7,253 bases of DNA, from assembly GCA_945910665.1 (NCBI GenBank), contig CAMDZK010000053.1, forward strand, positions 1 through 7,253, in the 5' to 3' direction. Shown here piece after piece: positions 1 through 5,356 of this stretch (positions within the stretch are counted from its first letter, which is position 1; each line of letters opens with the position of its first letter). Position numbers and translations under genes: made by a program. The notes beneath the pieces are model-generated. The model saw only the letters and a list, made by a program, of their open reading frames with translations, made no database searches and was not told the DNA's origin. This DNA is from an uncultured Peptostreptococcaceae bacterium. Lineage in GTDB: Bacteria > Bacillota > Clostridia > Tissierellales > Peptoniphilaceae.

Positions 1-154
1 TCCCCATAATAGATTTTCCATTGTATACAGATCCATCCTTAACAACGCTAATAATGGAACGGAATTTGACCGCATGACGGACGAAACGACTGGCCGCACG
101 AGCGTGTAATCCGCCTGGATTTGCAATGATAACATCTTGTTGTACTTCGTGCAT
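1..154 (-). CDS. ptsH: HPr phosphocarrier protein (PTS), 5' part only
   Basis: This is the N-terminal 51 codons of an HPr-family protein; the gene runs off the left edge, so about 35 C-terminal residues are missing (the family is usually 85-89 residues). HPr passes phosphate from enzyme I to the sugar-specific EIIA proteins in the cytoplasm. The translation starts MHEVQQDVIIANPGG and carries the phosphorylation motif GLHAR with His17. It also has KSIMG with Ser48, the site HPr kinase modifies in Gram-positives. The 31-residue spacing matches His15/Ser46 of classical HPr. The residue after the motif Arg is Ala20 where most HPrs have Pro. The start is set by AAAGGAG at 161-167, six bases before the ATG. 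Rubrerythrin lies 54 bases upstream on the same strand. Keeping the His argues against the paralogue Crh. A specialised HPr-like protein remains possible. Confidence 0.9.
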   Translation of the reverse strand, partial: MHEVQQDVIIANPGGLHARAASRFVRHAVKFRSIISVVKDGSVYNGKSIMG

Positions 155-179
155 CGTTTTCTCCTTTAGATAAATATCT

Positions 180-198
180 GCCCCCTGAAATAGGGGGC
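180..198 (-). terminator. GC-rich hairpin between rubrerythrin and ptsH
   Basis: A perfect 7-bp stem (GCCCCCT / AGGGGGC) closes a 5-base loop, starting 10 bases past the rubrerythrin stop. On the minus strand it is followed by AGATATTTATC rather than a run of T, so it is a poor classical intrinsic terminator. It may be a partial terminator, an mRNA-stabilising 3' hairpin or a processing boundary that sets different levels of rubrerythrin and HPr mRNA. The stem is certain; the role is inferred. Confidence 0.45.
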
Positions 199-208
199 GT
201 GATGAGAA

Positions 209-754
209 TTAGTATTCGATGAATTTTTCTTTTTTCGCGTTACAGATTGGGCAGTTTTCTTCTTCCCCTGTCAAAGAGATAAATCCACAAACTGGGCAAA
301 GTAGTACAACTTCTGCTTCTAAGTCTTTTCCAGCGTCAACTGCTTCTTTTGCAATACCGAATAATTCAGCGTGCACTTTTTCTGCTTCAATGGCAAAACG
401 CATTGCAGAAATCGCAGTTTTTTCTTCTTGTAATTCAGCAACTGCAATGTATGCTGGGTACATTTGAGTGAACTCAAAAGTTTCACCATCAATTGCGCCT
501 TGAAGGTTATGAGAAGGTTCATTTAAACCAAAACCAGCCATAGAAACAACTGGGAAATCGCCATTAACATCTTTTAATGCATTAAAATGAAGAGTTGCGT
601 GCACTTGTTCTGCATCAGAAGTACAAGCAAAAAGTCTTGCTACGTTTGGAAAACCTTCTTTTTCTGCACGAGCACCCCAAATGCGATAACGCATATGTGC
701 TTGTGATTCTCCCCCAAAGGATGAGCGTAAGTTATCTTGTGTCATGTGATTCAT
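209..754 (-). CDS. rbr: Rubrerythrin (peroxide-reducing diiron protein)
   Basis: This cytoplasmic peroxidase reduces hydrogen peroxide to water in anaerobes, taking electrons through its own rubredoxin-like centre. The 181-residue protein has a four-helix ferritin-like domain (about 5-140). Likely diiron ligands are Glu16 (seven before Tyr23), Glu49 and His52 (EQVH), Glu91 in IDGE, Glu94, and Glu125 and His128 (EKVH). A C-terminal rubredoxin domain carries two CxxC pairs, CPVC at 153-156 and CPIC at 168-171, spaced 12 apart as in classical rubrerythrin, and the protein ends in a short tail. Length and domain order are typical, and nothing appears missing. The start at 754 is chosen over an in-frame ATG three codons later because TAAGGAGG (763-770) lies eight bases upstream. 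It is divergent from the ferritin-like gene and upstream of ptsH. A palindrome in its leader may be an operator. Confidence 0.97.
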   Translation of the reverse strand: MNHMTQDNLRSSFGGESQAHMRYRIWGARAEKEGFPNVARLFACTSDAEQVHATLHFNALKDVNGDFPVVSMAGFGLNEPSHNLQGAIDGETFEFTQMYPAYIAVAELQEEKTAISAMRFAIEAEKVHAELFGIAKEAVDAGKDLEAEVVLLCPVCGFISLTGEEENCPICNAKKEKFIEY

Positions 755-772
755 TATGTAGTCCTCCTTATA

Positions 773-791
773 ATACTTTTATAAAAAGTAT
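773..791. repeat. Perfect AT-rich palindrome in the rubrerythrin leader
   Basis: ATACTTTT and AAAAGTAT are exact inverted repeats around a central ATA. The palindrome lies just upstream of the rubrerythrin Shine-Dalgarno and downstream of its predicted -10 box, and is followed by a tandem TATACC pair (789-800). The size and AT-richness would suit a dimeric repressor site, and rubrerythrin genes are often controlled by PerR-type regulators. However, it is not a clean PerR box. An mRNA leader hairpin is the alternative. Confidence 0.5.
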
Positions 792-812
792 ACCTATACC
801 TTCTATAAAAAT

Positions 813-821
813 ATTATAGCA
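813..821 (-). promoter_or_regulatory. Extended -10 promoter for rubrerythrin
   Basis: The minus strand reads TGCTATAAT, a perfect -10 with the TGn extension, which can work with a weak -35; no good -35 hexamer is visible at 16-18 bases. Transcription would start near 806, giving a leader of about 50 bases that contains the 773-791 palindrome. This AT-rich stretch offers other, weaker -10 choices (TATACT, TATAGA). Confidence 0.5.
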
Positions 822-994
822 TAAAATATTTATTTTCTCTACAAAATTTGAATAAACTAGACTATTTTCATCTCAAATTGAAAGCCTTCCCAATGTATAT
901 AAACAGAGTAATGCGACATGAGATTCCTGTTATGAAAGCTTAAGTGTTTTTAATTTTAATGAAAAGAACTTAATATTTTTATCAAACAATTTTA
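822..994. other. AT-rich divergent intergenic stretch, no gene seen
   Basis: This is the middle of the 301-base gap between the rubrerythrin start and the ferritin-like gene start. I see no open frame with a ribosome site, no RNA gene and no strong terminator. TGAAAGC occurs twice (near 888 and 933), which may be chance. Confidence 0.5.
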
Positions 995-1023
995 TTGTAA
1001 ATAGCCACAAAAAGTATTATAAT
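995..1023 (+). promoter_or_regulatory. Sigma-A-type promoter for the ferritin-like gene and cstA
   Basis: TTGTAA (995-1000) and TATAAT (1018-1023) are separated by exactly 17 bases, so the start should fall near 1030. This leaves a short leader with the Shine-Dalgarno AAAGGAG at 1042-1048. The -10 lies inside the 13-base sequence AAAAGTATTATAA (1010-1022). The same 13 bases occur on the opposite strand at 768-780 in the rubrerythrin leader, so a shared regulator could act on both. Confidence 0.65.
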
Positions 1024-1055
1024 AATAGTATCTCATGAAAGAAAGGAGAATATCA

Positions 1056-1538
1056 ATGAGTTGGAATGCTGGTAAATTGTTAGAGCTTATGGCGAGAAAT
1101 GAAGAAAAAGTGGCAGAACTCTACAAAACCTTAGCAAAAAATGCGAACTATGGAGAGAAATTTTTCCTCAATATGGCCGAGGATGAAACACGCCATGCCC
1201 ACATGTATCGCAAACTGATTAAAGATCACGAAAACACTTTACAAATCGACATCGATGAAGAAGATAAAGAGTATATGGATTTACTCTTACAAAACGACCT
1301 TTTCAACGATGCCGATGCTCTACTAGAGAAAGTGACGCACATGAATGACCGCGGTGAGGTATTGAACTTATGTGAGCGCGTCGAACGCGATGCTGTCATG
1401 TATGTTTCTGAAATTATTCGCCTGTTACCAGAGGTTGCCCCAAAAGAGATGAAAGTCGTCTTACAAGAAGAAAAGAAACATCTCAAAATGATTATGCTTA
1501 AAAAATCTGAAAGATCCATTTTTGGGATCGGAATGTAG
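1056..1538 (+). CDS. Ferritin-like diiron protein (rubrerythrin-type four-helix domain)
   Basis: The 160-residue soluble protein is a single ferritin-like helical bundle without the rubredoxin tail of true rubrerythrin. Likely iron ligands are Glu16 (seven before Tyr23) in helix A, Glu44 and His47 (ETRH) in helix B, Glu107 or Glu110 in helix C, and Glu139 and His142 (EKKH) in helix D. This two-fold ExxH pattern is diagnostic of the superfamily. Its exact activity (peroxide or oxygen reduction, or iron storage) is unknown. The start at 1056 is preferred over an upstream in-frame ATG at 1035 because AAAGGAG lies seven bases before it. The 1035 ATG has no ribosome site and would be only about five bases from the predicted transcript start. 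The stop is eight bases before cstA, so the two are surely co-transcribed. It differs clearly from both other ferritin relatives in the window. Confidence 0.85.
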   Translation: MSWNAGKLLELMARNEEKVAELYKTLAKNANYGEKFFLNMAEDETRHAHMYRKLIKDHENTLQIDIDEEDKEYMDLLLQNDLFNDADALLEKVTHMNDRGEVLNLCERVERDAVMYVSEIIRLLPEVAPKEMKVVLQEEKKHLKMIMLKKSERSIFGIGM

Positions 1539-1546
1539 GTGAAATT

Positions 1547-3022
1547 ATGACCACTTTTATTATCGGACTTATTATTTTAGTTGTCGGCGGTTTTGCATAT
1601 GGTAAATACTGTGAAAAAGTATTTGGTCCAGATGACCGTCCAACCCCCGCCATTGCTTCCCAAGACGGCGTAGACTACGTCCCCATGAAACAATGGAAAA
1701 ACTCGCTGATTGAATTATTAAATATCGCAGGTACTGGCCCAATTATTGGGCCCATTCAAGGGATTTTATTTGGACCTTTGGCATTTATTACGATCCCAAT
1801 CGGGAACATATTAGCGGGTAGTATGCATGACTACTTCGCAGGCATGATTTCTATGCGTAACAACGGTGCACAGATGCCCCGTATGATTTCAAAATACTTA
1901 GGAAATAAAACCAGAGCCTTTTACAATGTGGTCATCGCAGTTTTAATGTTACTCGTTGGTGCTGTATTTATTTACACACCTGGTGACTTAATCGTAACAG
2001 ACCTGTTAGGCCAAGAAGCTCTCGCAACAAACCCAACTACATGGATTGTTTACGGTATTATTTTCGGTTATTATTTGATAGCAACGTTGTTCCCTATCGA
2101 CAAAATCATTGGTCGTGTTTATCCAATCTTTGGTGCGATTCTACTTCTCAGTGCCGTAGGAATCTTTGTTGGAATTTTCTTCCACGAAGGAAGTTTGACT
2201 AATCTTAACTTTGCAACGATTGCACAAGACAATTTATCAGGGCAACCATGGATTCCTATTTTCTTTATCACCGTAGCCTGCGGAATTTTGAGTGGATTCC
2301 ACGCAACGCAGGCAACCCTCATCTCACGTTCTGTGACAAGTGAGAAGCAAGGGCGCATGACATTCTTCAATATGATGTTATTAGAAGGCTTTATCGCAAT
2401 GTGTTGGGCAGCCGGAGCAATGATTCTTTTCAAAGGCGGTATCGACATTAAGACACCAGCGACACTTATGATTGGGAACATTAGCCGTGAATTCTTAGGA
2501 ACGATTGGTTCATACTTCGCAATTGCAGGGGTTATCGTGCTTCCAATTACATCTGGAGATACAGCTCTTCGTTCTCTTCGTTTAATCTTAGCAGAACAAT
2601 TTAACATCGATCAAGTGGATTGGAAAAAACGCGTGAGCTTAACCGCTGCAATCTTTATTCCAGTAATCGTAATCCTCGTATGGGCGAAATTACAACCTAC
2701 TGGTTTCCAATTGTTATGGAGATATTTCGCATTTACGAATCAATTTATCGCAATTTTCGCGATGAGTATGATTACTGTATACCTTGCGATTCACAACAAG
2801 AACAAATTTATCTCGTTAATCCCAGGAATGTTCTATACATTTGTCGTTATGAGCTTTATTCTTCATGCGGAAATCGGATTTAACTTAGACAAAATTGTTG
2901 GACGTACCGACTACCTCGTCAGCTATATCGTAGCGGGAATTATCACTGTCATCTACGCATACTTAACTTTAAGTTACGCAAAGAAGCACGGTATGACCAT
3001 CGAAGATCGTATTCTGAAATAA
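1547..3022 (+). CDS. cstA: CstA-family transporter, short form (carbon starvation protein)
   Basis: This is an integral membrane importer of the CstA family, whose studied members take up pyruvate or peptides with protons. At 491 residues it is the short form seen in many Firmicutes, against about 700 for E. coli CstA. About a dozen hydrophobic segments are visible, from 2-20 to 456-476. Family signatures in order: DGVDYVPM (40-47), NIAGTGPIIGPI (59-70), HDYFAGMIS (94-102), GFHATQATLISR (250-261) and ITSGDTALRSLR (334-345). The start is backed by AGGTGA (1537-1542), which matches the 3' part of the extended Shine-Dalgarno and overlaps the stop of the preceding gene, so translation is probably coupled. 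A strong terminator follows the stop within a few bases. No BtsS/LytT-type two-component genes, which often flank pyruvate-sensing CstA systems, are in the window. The substrate is not readable from sequence; pyruvate is a fair guess. Confidence 0.92.
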   Translation: MTTFIIGLIILVVGGFAYGKYCEKVFGPDDRPTPAIASQDGVDYVPMKQWKNSLIELLNIAGTGPIIGPIQGILFGPLAFITIPIGNILAGSMHDYFAGMISMRNNGAQMPRMISKYLGNKTRAFYNVVIAVLMLLVGAVFIYTPGDLIVTDLLGQEALATNPTTWIVYGIIFGYYLIATLFPIDKIIGRVYPIFGAILLLSAVGIFVGIFFHEGSLTNLNFATIAQDNLSGQPWIPIFFITVACGILSGFHATQATLISRSVTSEKQGRMTFFNMMLLEGFIAMCWAAGAMILFKGGIDIKTPATLMIGNISREFLGTIGSYFAIAGVIVLPITSGDTALRSLRLILAEQFNIDQVDWKKRVSLTAAIFIPVIVILVWAKLQPTGFQLLWRYFAFTNQFIAIFAMSMITVYLAIHNKNKFISLIPGMFYTFVVMSFILHAEIGFNLDKIVGRTDYLVSYIVAGIITVIYAYLTLSYAKKHGMTIEDRILK

Positions 3023-3025
3023 GAG

Positions 3026-3059
3026 AAAAGCAGCAACCACTGAAGTTGCTGCTTTTTTT
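3026..3059 (+). terminator. Intrinsic terminator of the ferritin-like/cstA operon
   Basis: The 12-bp stem AAAAGCAGCAAC / GTTGCTGCTTTT has a 7-base loop (3038-3044) and is followed by T residues to 3059. It begins four bases past the cstA stop. The A run on its left could give weaker termination on the minus strand. Confidence 0.92.
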
Positions 3060-3065
3060 GTGCGC

Positions 3066-3092
3066 AAAAAAGCCGCCTGATTGGCGGCTTTT
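3066..3092 (-). terminator. Intrinsic terminator of the gcv-ferritin operon
   Basis: The stem GCCGCC / GGCGGC around a 5-base loop extends by four A:T pairs. On the minus strand it is followed by six T (complement of 3066-3071), only a few bases after the ferritin stop. It sits back to back with the cstA terminator, so the converging operons are insulated. On the plus strand it has a shorter T run and may add a second stop. Confidence 0.9.
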
Positions 3093-3095
3093 GAA

Positions 3096-3581
3096 TTATC
3101 CTCTTTGATTGAGTTGCGCATTAAGCATATAGAGTCCTTGAACAGAGTTTTGTACTCTTTCAAGTTTTGTGACAATTTCTTGCGTAGAAACTTCTTCTTC
3201 CAATTGTTCGTCGACGAACCATTGTAAGAAGGAAAGAGATCTCTTGCAATCTTCTTCTCTTGAAAGGTCAACGAGTTTATGAATTCTCGATGATACTTCA
3301 ACTTCATGATCGTAGGCTGCTTTAAAGATTTCTAATAAGGATTCGTATTTTGCTTTTGGTTTTTCCATCGCTTTCCATTCAGGTTCGCCACCCATGTCAA
3401 GGATGAATGTTCTAAACTTCATCGCATGTTCATATTCTTCATGGGCTTGATGAATGAGCCAATTTGCGAATCCATCGTAATCTTCTACGTCGGCATAAGA
3501 TGCCATTTGAAGATAGATGTATCCTGAATACAACTCGAAATTCATTTGTTCATTTAACGCTTGTAACATTTTTTCACTCAT
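3096..3581 (-). CDS. ftnA: Bacterial non-heme ferritin (iron storage)
   Basis: The 161-residue protein is a classical 24-mer-forming ferritin subunit that oxidises Fe(II) and stores it as a mineral core in the cytoplasm. It aligns with E. coli FtnA from memory with a shift of one residue. Ferroxidase ligands are Glu16 (NFELYSGY), Glu49 and His52 (EEYEH), Glu93 (DHEVEV), and Gln126 and Glu129 (DEQLEEE). The motifs FANWLIHQAHEEYEHAMKF and FLQWFVDEQ are family hallmarks. No heme-ligand Met at the bacterioferritin position is evident. The start has GGAGG nine bases upstream. It is the last gene of the minus-strand run, 21 bases after the 92-residue gene, and its own terminator follows the stop. 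Placement behind glycine-cleavage genes is unusual. A candidate promoter at 3907-3935 could express it separately. Confidence 0.95.
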   Translation of the reverse strand: MSEKMLQALNEQMNFELYSGYIYLQMASYADVEDYDGFANWLIHQAHEEYEHAMKFRTFILDMGGEPEWKAMEKPKAKYESLLEIFKAAYDHEVEVSSRIHKLVDLSREEDCKRSLSFLQWFVDEQLEEEVSTQEIVTKLERVQNSVQGLYMLNAQLNQRG

Positions 3582-3602
3582 GTGTTTATACCTCCAATTG
3601 AA

Positions 3603-3881
3603 TTATGCGCTGTACATGTGATAGACGCCATAAACGTCGATATCGTTGTCCATAAAGAGACGTACTACCTTAGGAATCGCGCTTTCCTCGACAAGAACTT
3701 CCACGCCGTTATATTTAACAATTATGTTGTTACCAATGGCGTATTCTGATTCTTGCAAAATATCGATGACTCGTTCTGCCAATTCAATATTGTGCATATC
3801 TCCCAATATAAATGTCATTTTGCGCTGGTGATTGGGCGATTGTCCAGGGACTATTCGGTTGATAAGTAAAACGTCATTCAT
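3603..3881 (-). CDS. Unrecognised 92-residue small alpha/beta protein
   Basis: I do not recognise this protein. It has no signal peptide, membrane segment or cysteine. After a variable N-terminus (1-20), the likely order of secondary structure is: strand (22-27), helix (32-46), two strands forming a hairpin (52-65), helix (67-78), strand (82-88). This ferredoxin-like order ends abruptly at YHMYSA. The pattern of the last 60 residues, especially a helix followed by DNDIDVYGVY, resembles the C-terminal accessory domain of BcrA-type ABC transporter ATPases, but without the ATPase part and without the SLEDxF tail. That is a fold-level impression only; an ACT-like or unrelated fold is equally open. 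It is a real gene: AAAGGAG (3888-3894) lies six bases before the ATG, and it is packed 21 bases upstream of ferritin. A partner or regulatory role for ferritin is a guess from position. Confidence 0.8.
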   Translation of the reverse strand: MNDVLLINRIVPGQSPNHQRKMTFILGDMHNIELAERVIDILQESEYAIGNNIIVKYNGVEVLVEESAIPKVVRLFMDNDIDVYGVYHMYSA

Positions 3882-3906
3882 AATGGACTCCTTTGTACAG
3901 CCTTCA

Positions 3907-3935
3907 ATTATCTATATACCCATACAAAGTGTAAC
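3907..3935 (-). promoter_or_regulatory. Candidate promoter before the 92-residue gene and ferritin
   Basis: In the 68-base gap after lpdA the minus strand reads GTTACA, 17 bases, then GATAAT (4/6 and 5/6 to consensus). This would start transcripts near 3900 and leave a leader of about 19 bases with its Shine-Dalgarno. There is no terminator between lpdA and this gene, so read-through from the gcv genes is also expected. Confidence 0.4.
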
Positions 3936-3949
3936 CTCACAGGAATCCT

Positions 3950-5356
3950 CTATTTTTTTGCAGGCGCCATATGAATTGCTACACCCTTTAATCCGTGAAT
4001 CGCTTCCATAACAGCTTCACTTAATGTTGGATGTGCGTGAATCACAGGAACTAATTCATCGACTGTGAGTCCAGTGCGCATAGCGACAGCACCTTCATGA
4101 ATTAAGTCAGATGCGTGAGGTCCCATAATGTGAATACCCAAGATTTTTTGAAGATCTTTTGTCGCAATAATTTTTACAAAACCTTCGCCTTCACCTTGAG
4201 ATACAGCTTTTGCATTGGCGGCAAATTGGAATTTGCTCACAACATACTCTAAGCCTTTTTCTTCACATTCGAGTTCTGTAAGTCCCACTTGAGATACTTC
4301 AGGAAGTGTAAACGTACAAGCTGGGAAGATGTCGAAGTTTGGTTCTTCGGCTTCACCCACTAAATGTTCGGCAAGCCATACGCCTTGTGCCGATGCTACG
4401 TGTGCTAATTGTGGGTTTCCCGCGATAACATCACCAATTGCATAGATGCCGTCAACATTGGTTTTTAAGTTTTCATCAACTTTAATACCGTATTTGTCTC
4501 CTTCAACGCCAGCTTTTTCTAAGCCAAGTCCGTCGATTGAGGCGCCGCGACCAGAAGCAATCAAGACAATTTCAGCCGTCGCTTCAACGATTTTATCTTT
4601 CGTTTTGTGTTTCGCTTTTACTGTTAATTCGCCATTTTCTTCTTGTTTAATATCTAAAGCACGAACGTCTACATGCACCGTCATACCCGCTTTTTTGAAG
4701 AAACTTGGGAGACGTTTACGAATTTCCATGTCGGCATCTTTTAAGATACGAGACGCAAGTAAAGTTACTTGGCATCCCAATTCTTGGTATATGCTTGCAA
4801 ATTCGAGTCCGATAACTCCACCACCGACGACGATCATGCTCTTTGGAATATAATCCATCGCGAGTAAATCGTCAGAAGTCATAACGTTTGGTAAATCGAC
4901 GCCTTGTGTTTCTGTCATTGTTGGGTAAGAACCTGTTGCAATGATGATTTTGTCGAATTCTTTTTCCGTTTTGCCTTCTTCAGTTTCGATTTCTAATGTG
5001 TTTTTGCTTGTGAAACGTGCAGTACCTGTAATGTGATCAAGATTGCTATAGGATTTCAGCAAGAACTCAACTCCACCAACAACTTGTTCTACAACATCCG
5101 CTTTTCTTTGGATAATTTGTTTGTCGTCGATTGAAATGTCCCCTGTTTTAATTCCAAATAATTCAGATTCTCTTGCTTCTTGTGCTACAGATGCACTTTT
5201 CCATAATGTTTTTGTCGGAATGCAACCCCTGTTTAAGCATGTGCCGCCCACTCGATCTCTCTCTATCAAAGTGACCGTGCAGCCCAATTGAGCTGCACGG
5301 ATCGCTGCTACATAACCTCCAGGACCTGCACCGATGACTGCGATGCGCTGAGTCAT
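3950..5356 (-). CDS. lpdA: Dihydrolipoyl dehydrogenase (glycine cleavage L-protein)
   Basis: This FAD enzyme reoxidises the dihydrolipoyl arm of the H-protein (or of a 2-oxoacid dehydrogenase E2) and reduces NAD(P)+. At 468 residues it is a normal-length E3 without a lipoyl domain. The sequence shows the FAD site GAGPGG (9-14), the redox disulfide in GGTCLNRGC (Cys40, Cys45), the nucleotide-binding GGGVIG (178-183), the second FAD motif YAIGDV (305-310), and the C-terminal base His442 with Glu447 (HPTLSE). The strand after GGGVIG ends VTLLASRIL (197-205) without the usual acidic residue that binds the NAD ribose. The ATG overlaps the gcvPB stop by one base (TAATG), with AAGGAGG (5361-5367) four bases upstream inside gcvPB, so translation is coupled. 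This context makes glycine cleavage its main role. Confidence 0.95.
   Translation of the reverse strand: MTQRIAVIGAGPGGYVAAIRAAQLGCTVTLIERDRVGGTCLNRGCIPTKTLWKSASVAQEARESELFGIKTGDISIDDKQIIQRKADVVEQVVGGVEFLLKSYSNLDHITGTARFTSKNTLEIETEEGKTEKEFDKIIIATGSYPTMTETQGVDLPNVMTSDDLLAMDYIPKSMIVVGGGVIGLEFASIYQELGCQVTLLASRILKDADMEIRKRLPSFFKKAGMTVHVDVRALDIKQEENGELTVKAKHKTKDKIVEATAEIVLIASGRGASIDGLGLEKAGVEGDKYGIKVDENLKTNVDGIYAIGDVIAGNPQLAHVASAQGVWLAEHLVGEAEEPNFDIFPACTFTLPEVSQVGLTELECEEKGLEYVVSKFQFAANAKAVSQGEGEGFVKIIATKDLQKILGIHIMGPHASDLIHEGAVAMRTGLTVDELVPVIHAHPTLSEAVMEAIHGLKGVAIHMAPAKK

Noticed and set aside
1035..1055. An upstream in-frame ATG would lengthen the ferritin-like protein by seven residues.
   Set aside because: It has no Shine-Dalgarno and lies almost at the predicted transcript start. 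The ATG at 1056 has AAAGGAG seven bases before it, and the extra residues MKERRIS just translate that ribosome site.
755..1055. A glycine riboswitch or other structured leader RNA in the longest gene-free stretch.
   Set aside because: The stretch is AT-rich without paired GC stems or conserved aptamer cores. The expected place for a glycine riboswitch, upstream of the gcv operon, is outside the window.
2119..2607. A 162-codon minus-strand frame inside cstA.
   Set aside because: It lies antisense to a well-conserved membrane protein, has no ribosome site, and has a basic low-complexity composition typical of a shadow frame.
3026..3092. The paired hairpins could be read as an attachment site or repeat element.
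   Set aside because: Each hairpin follows a stop codon on its own strand and carries a T run in the right direction, so two convergent terminators explain them fully.
4446..4853. A 135-codon plus-strand frame inside lpdA.
   Set aside because: It is antisense to conserved dehydrogenase motifs and shows no recognisable protein features.
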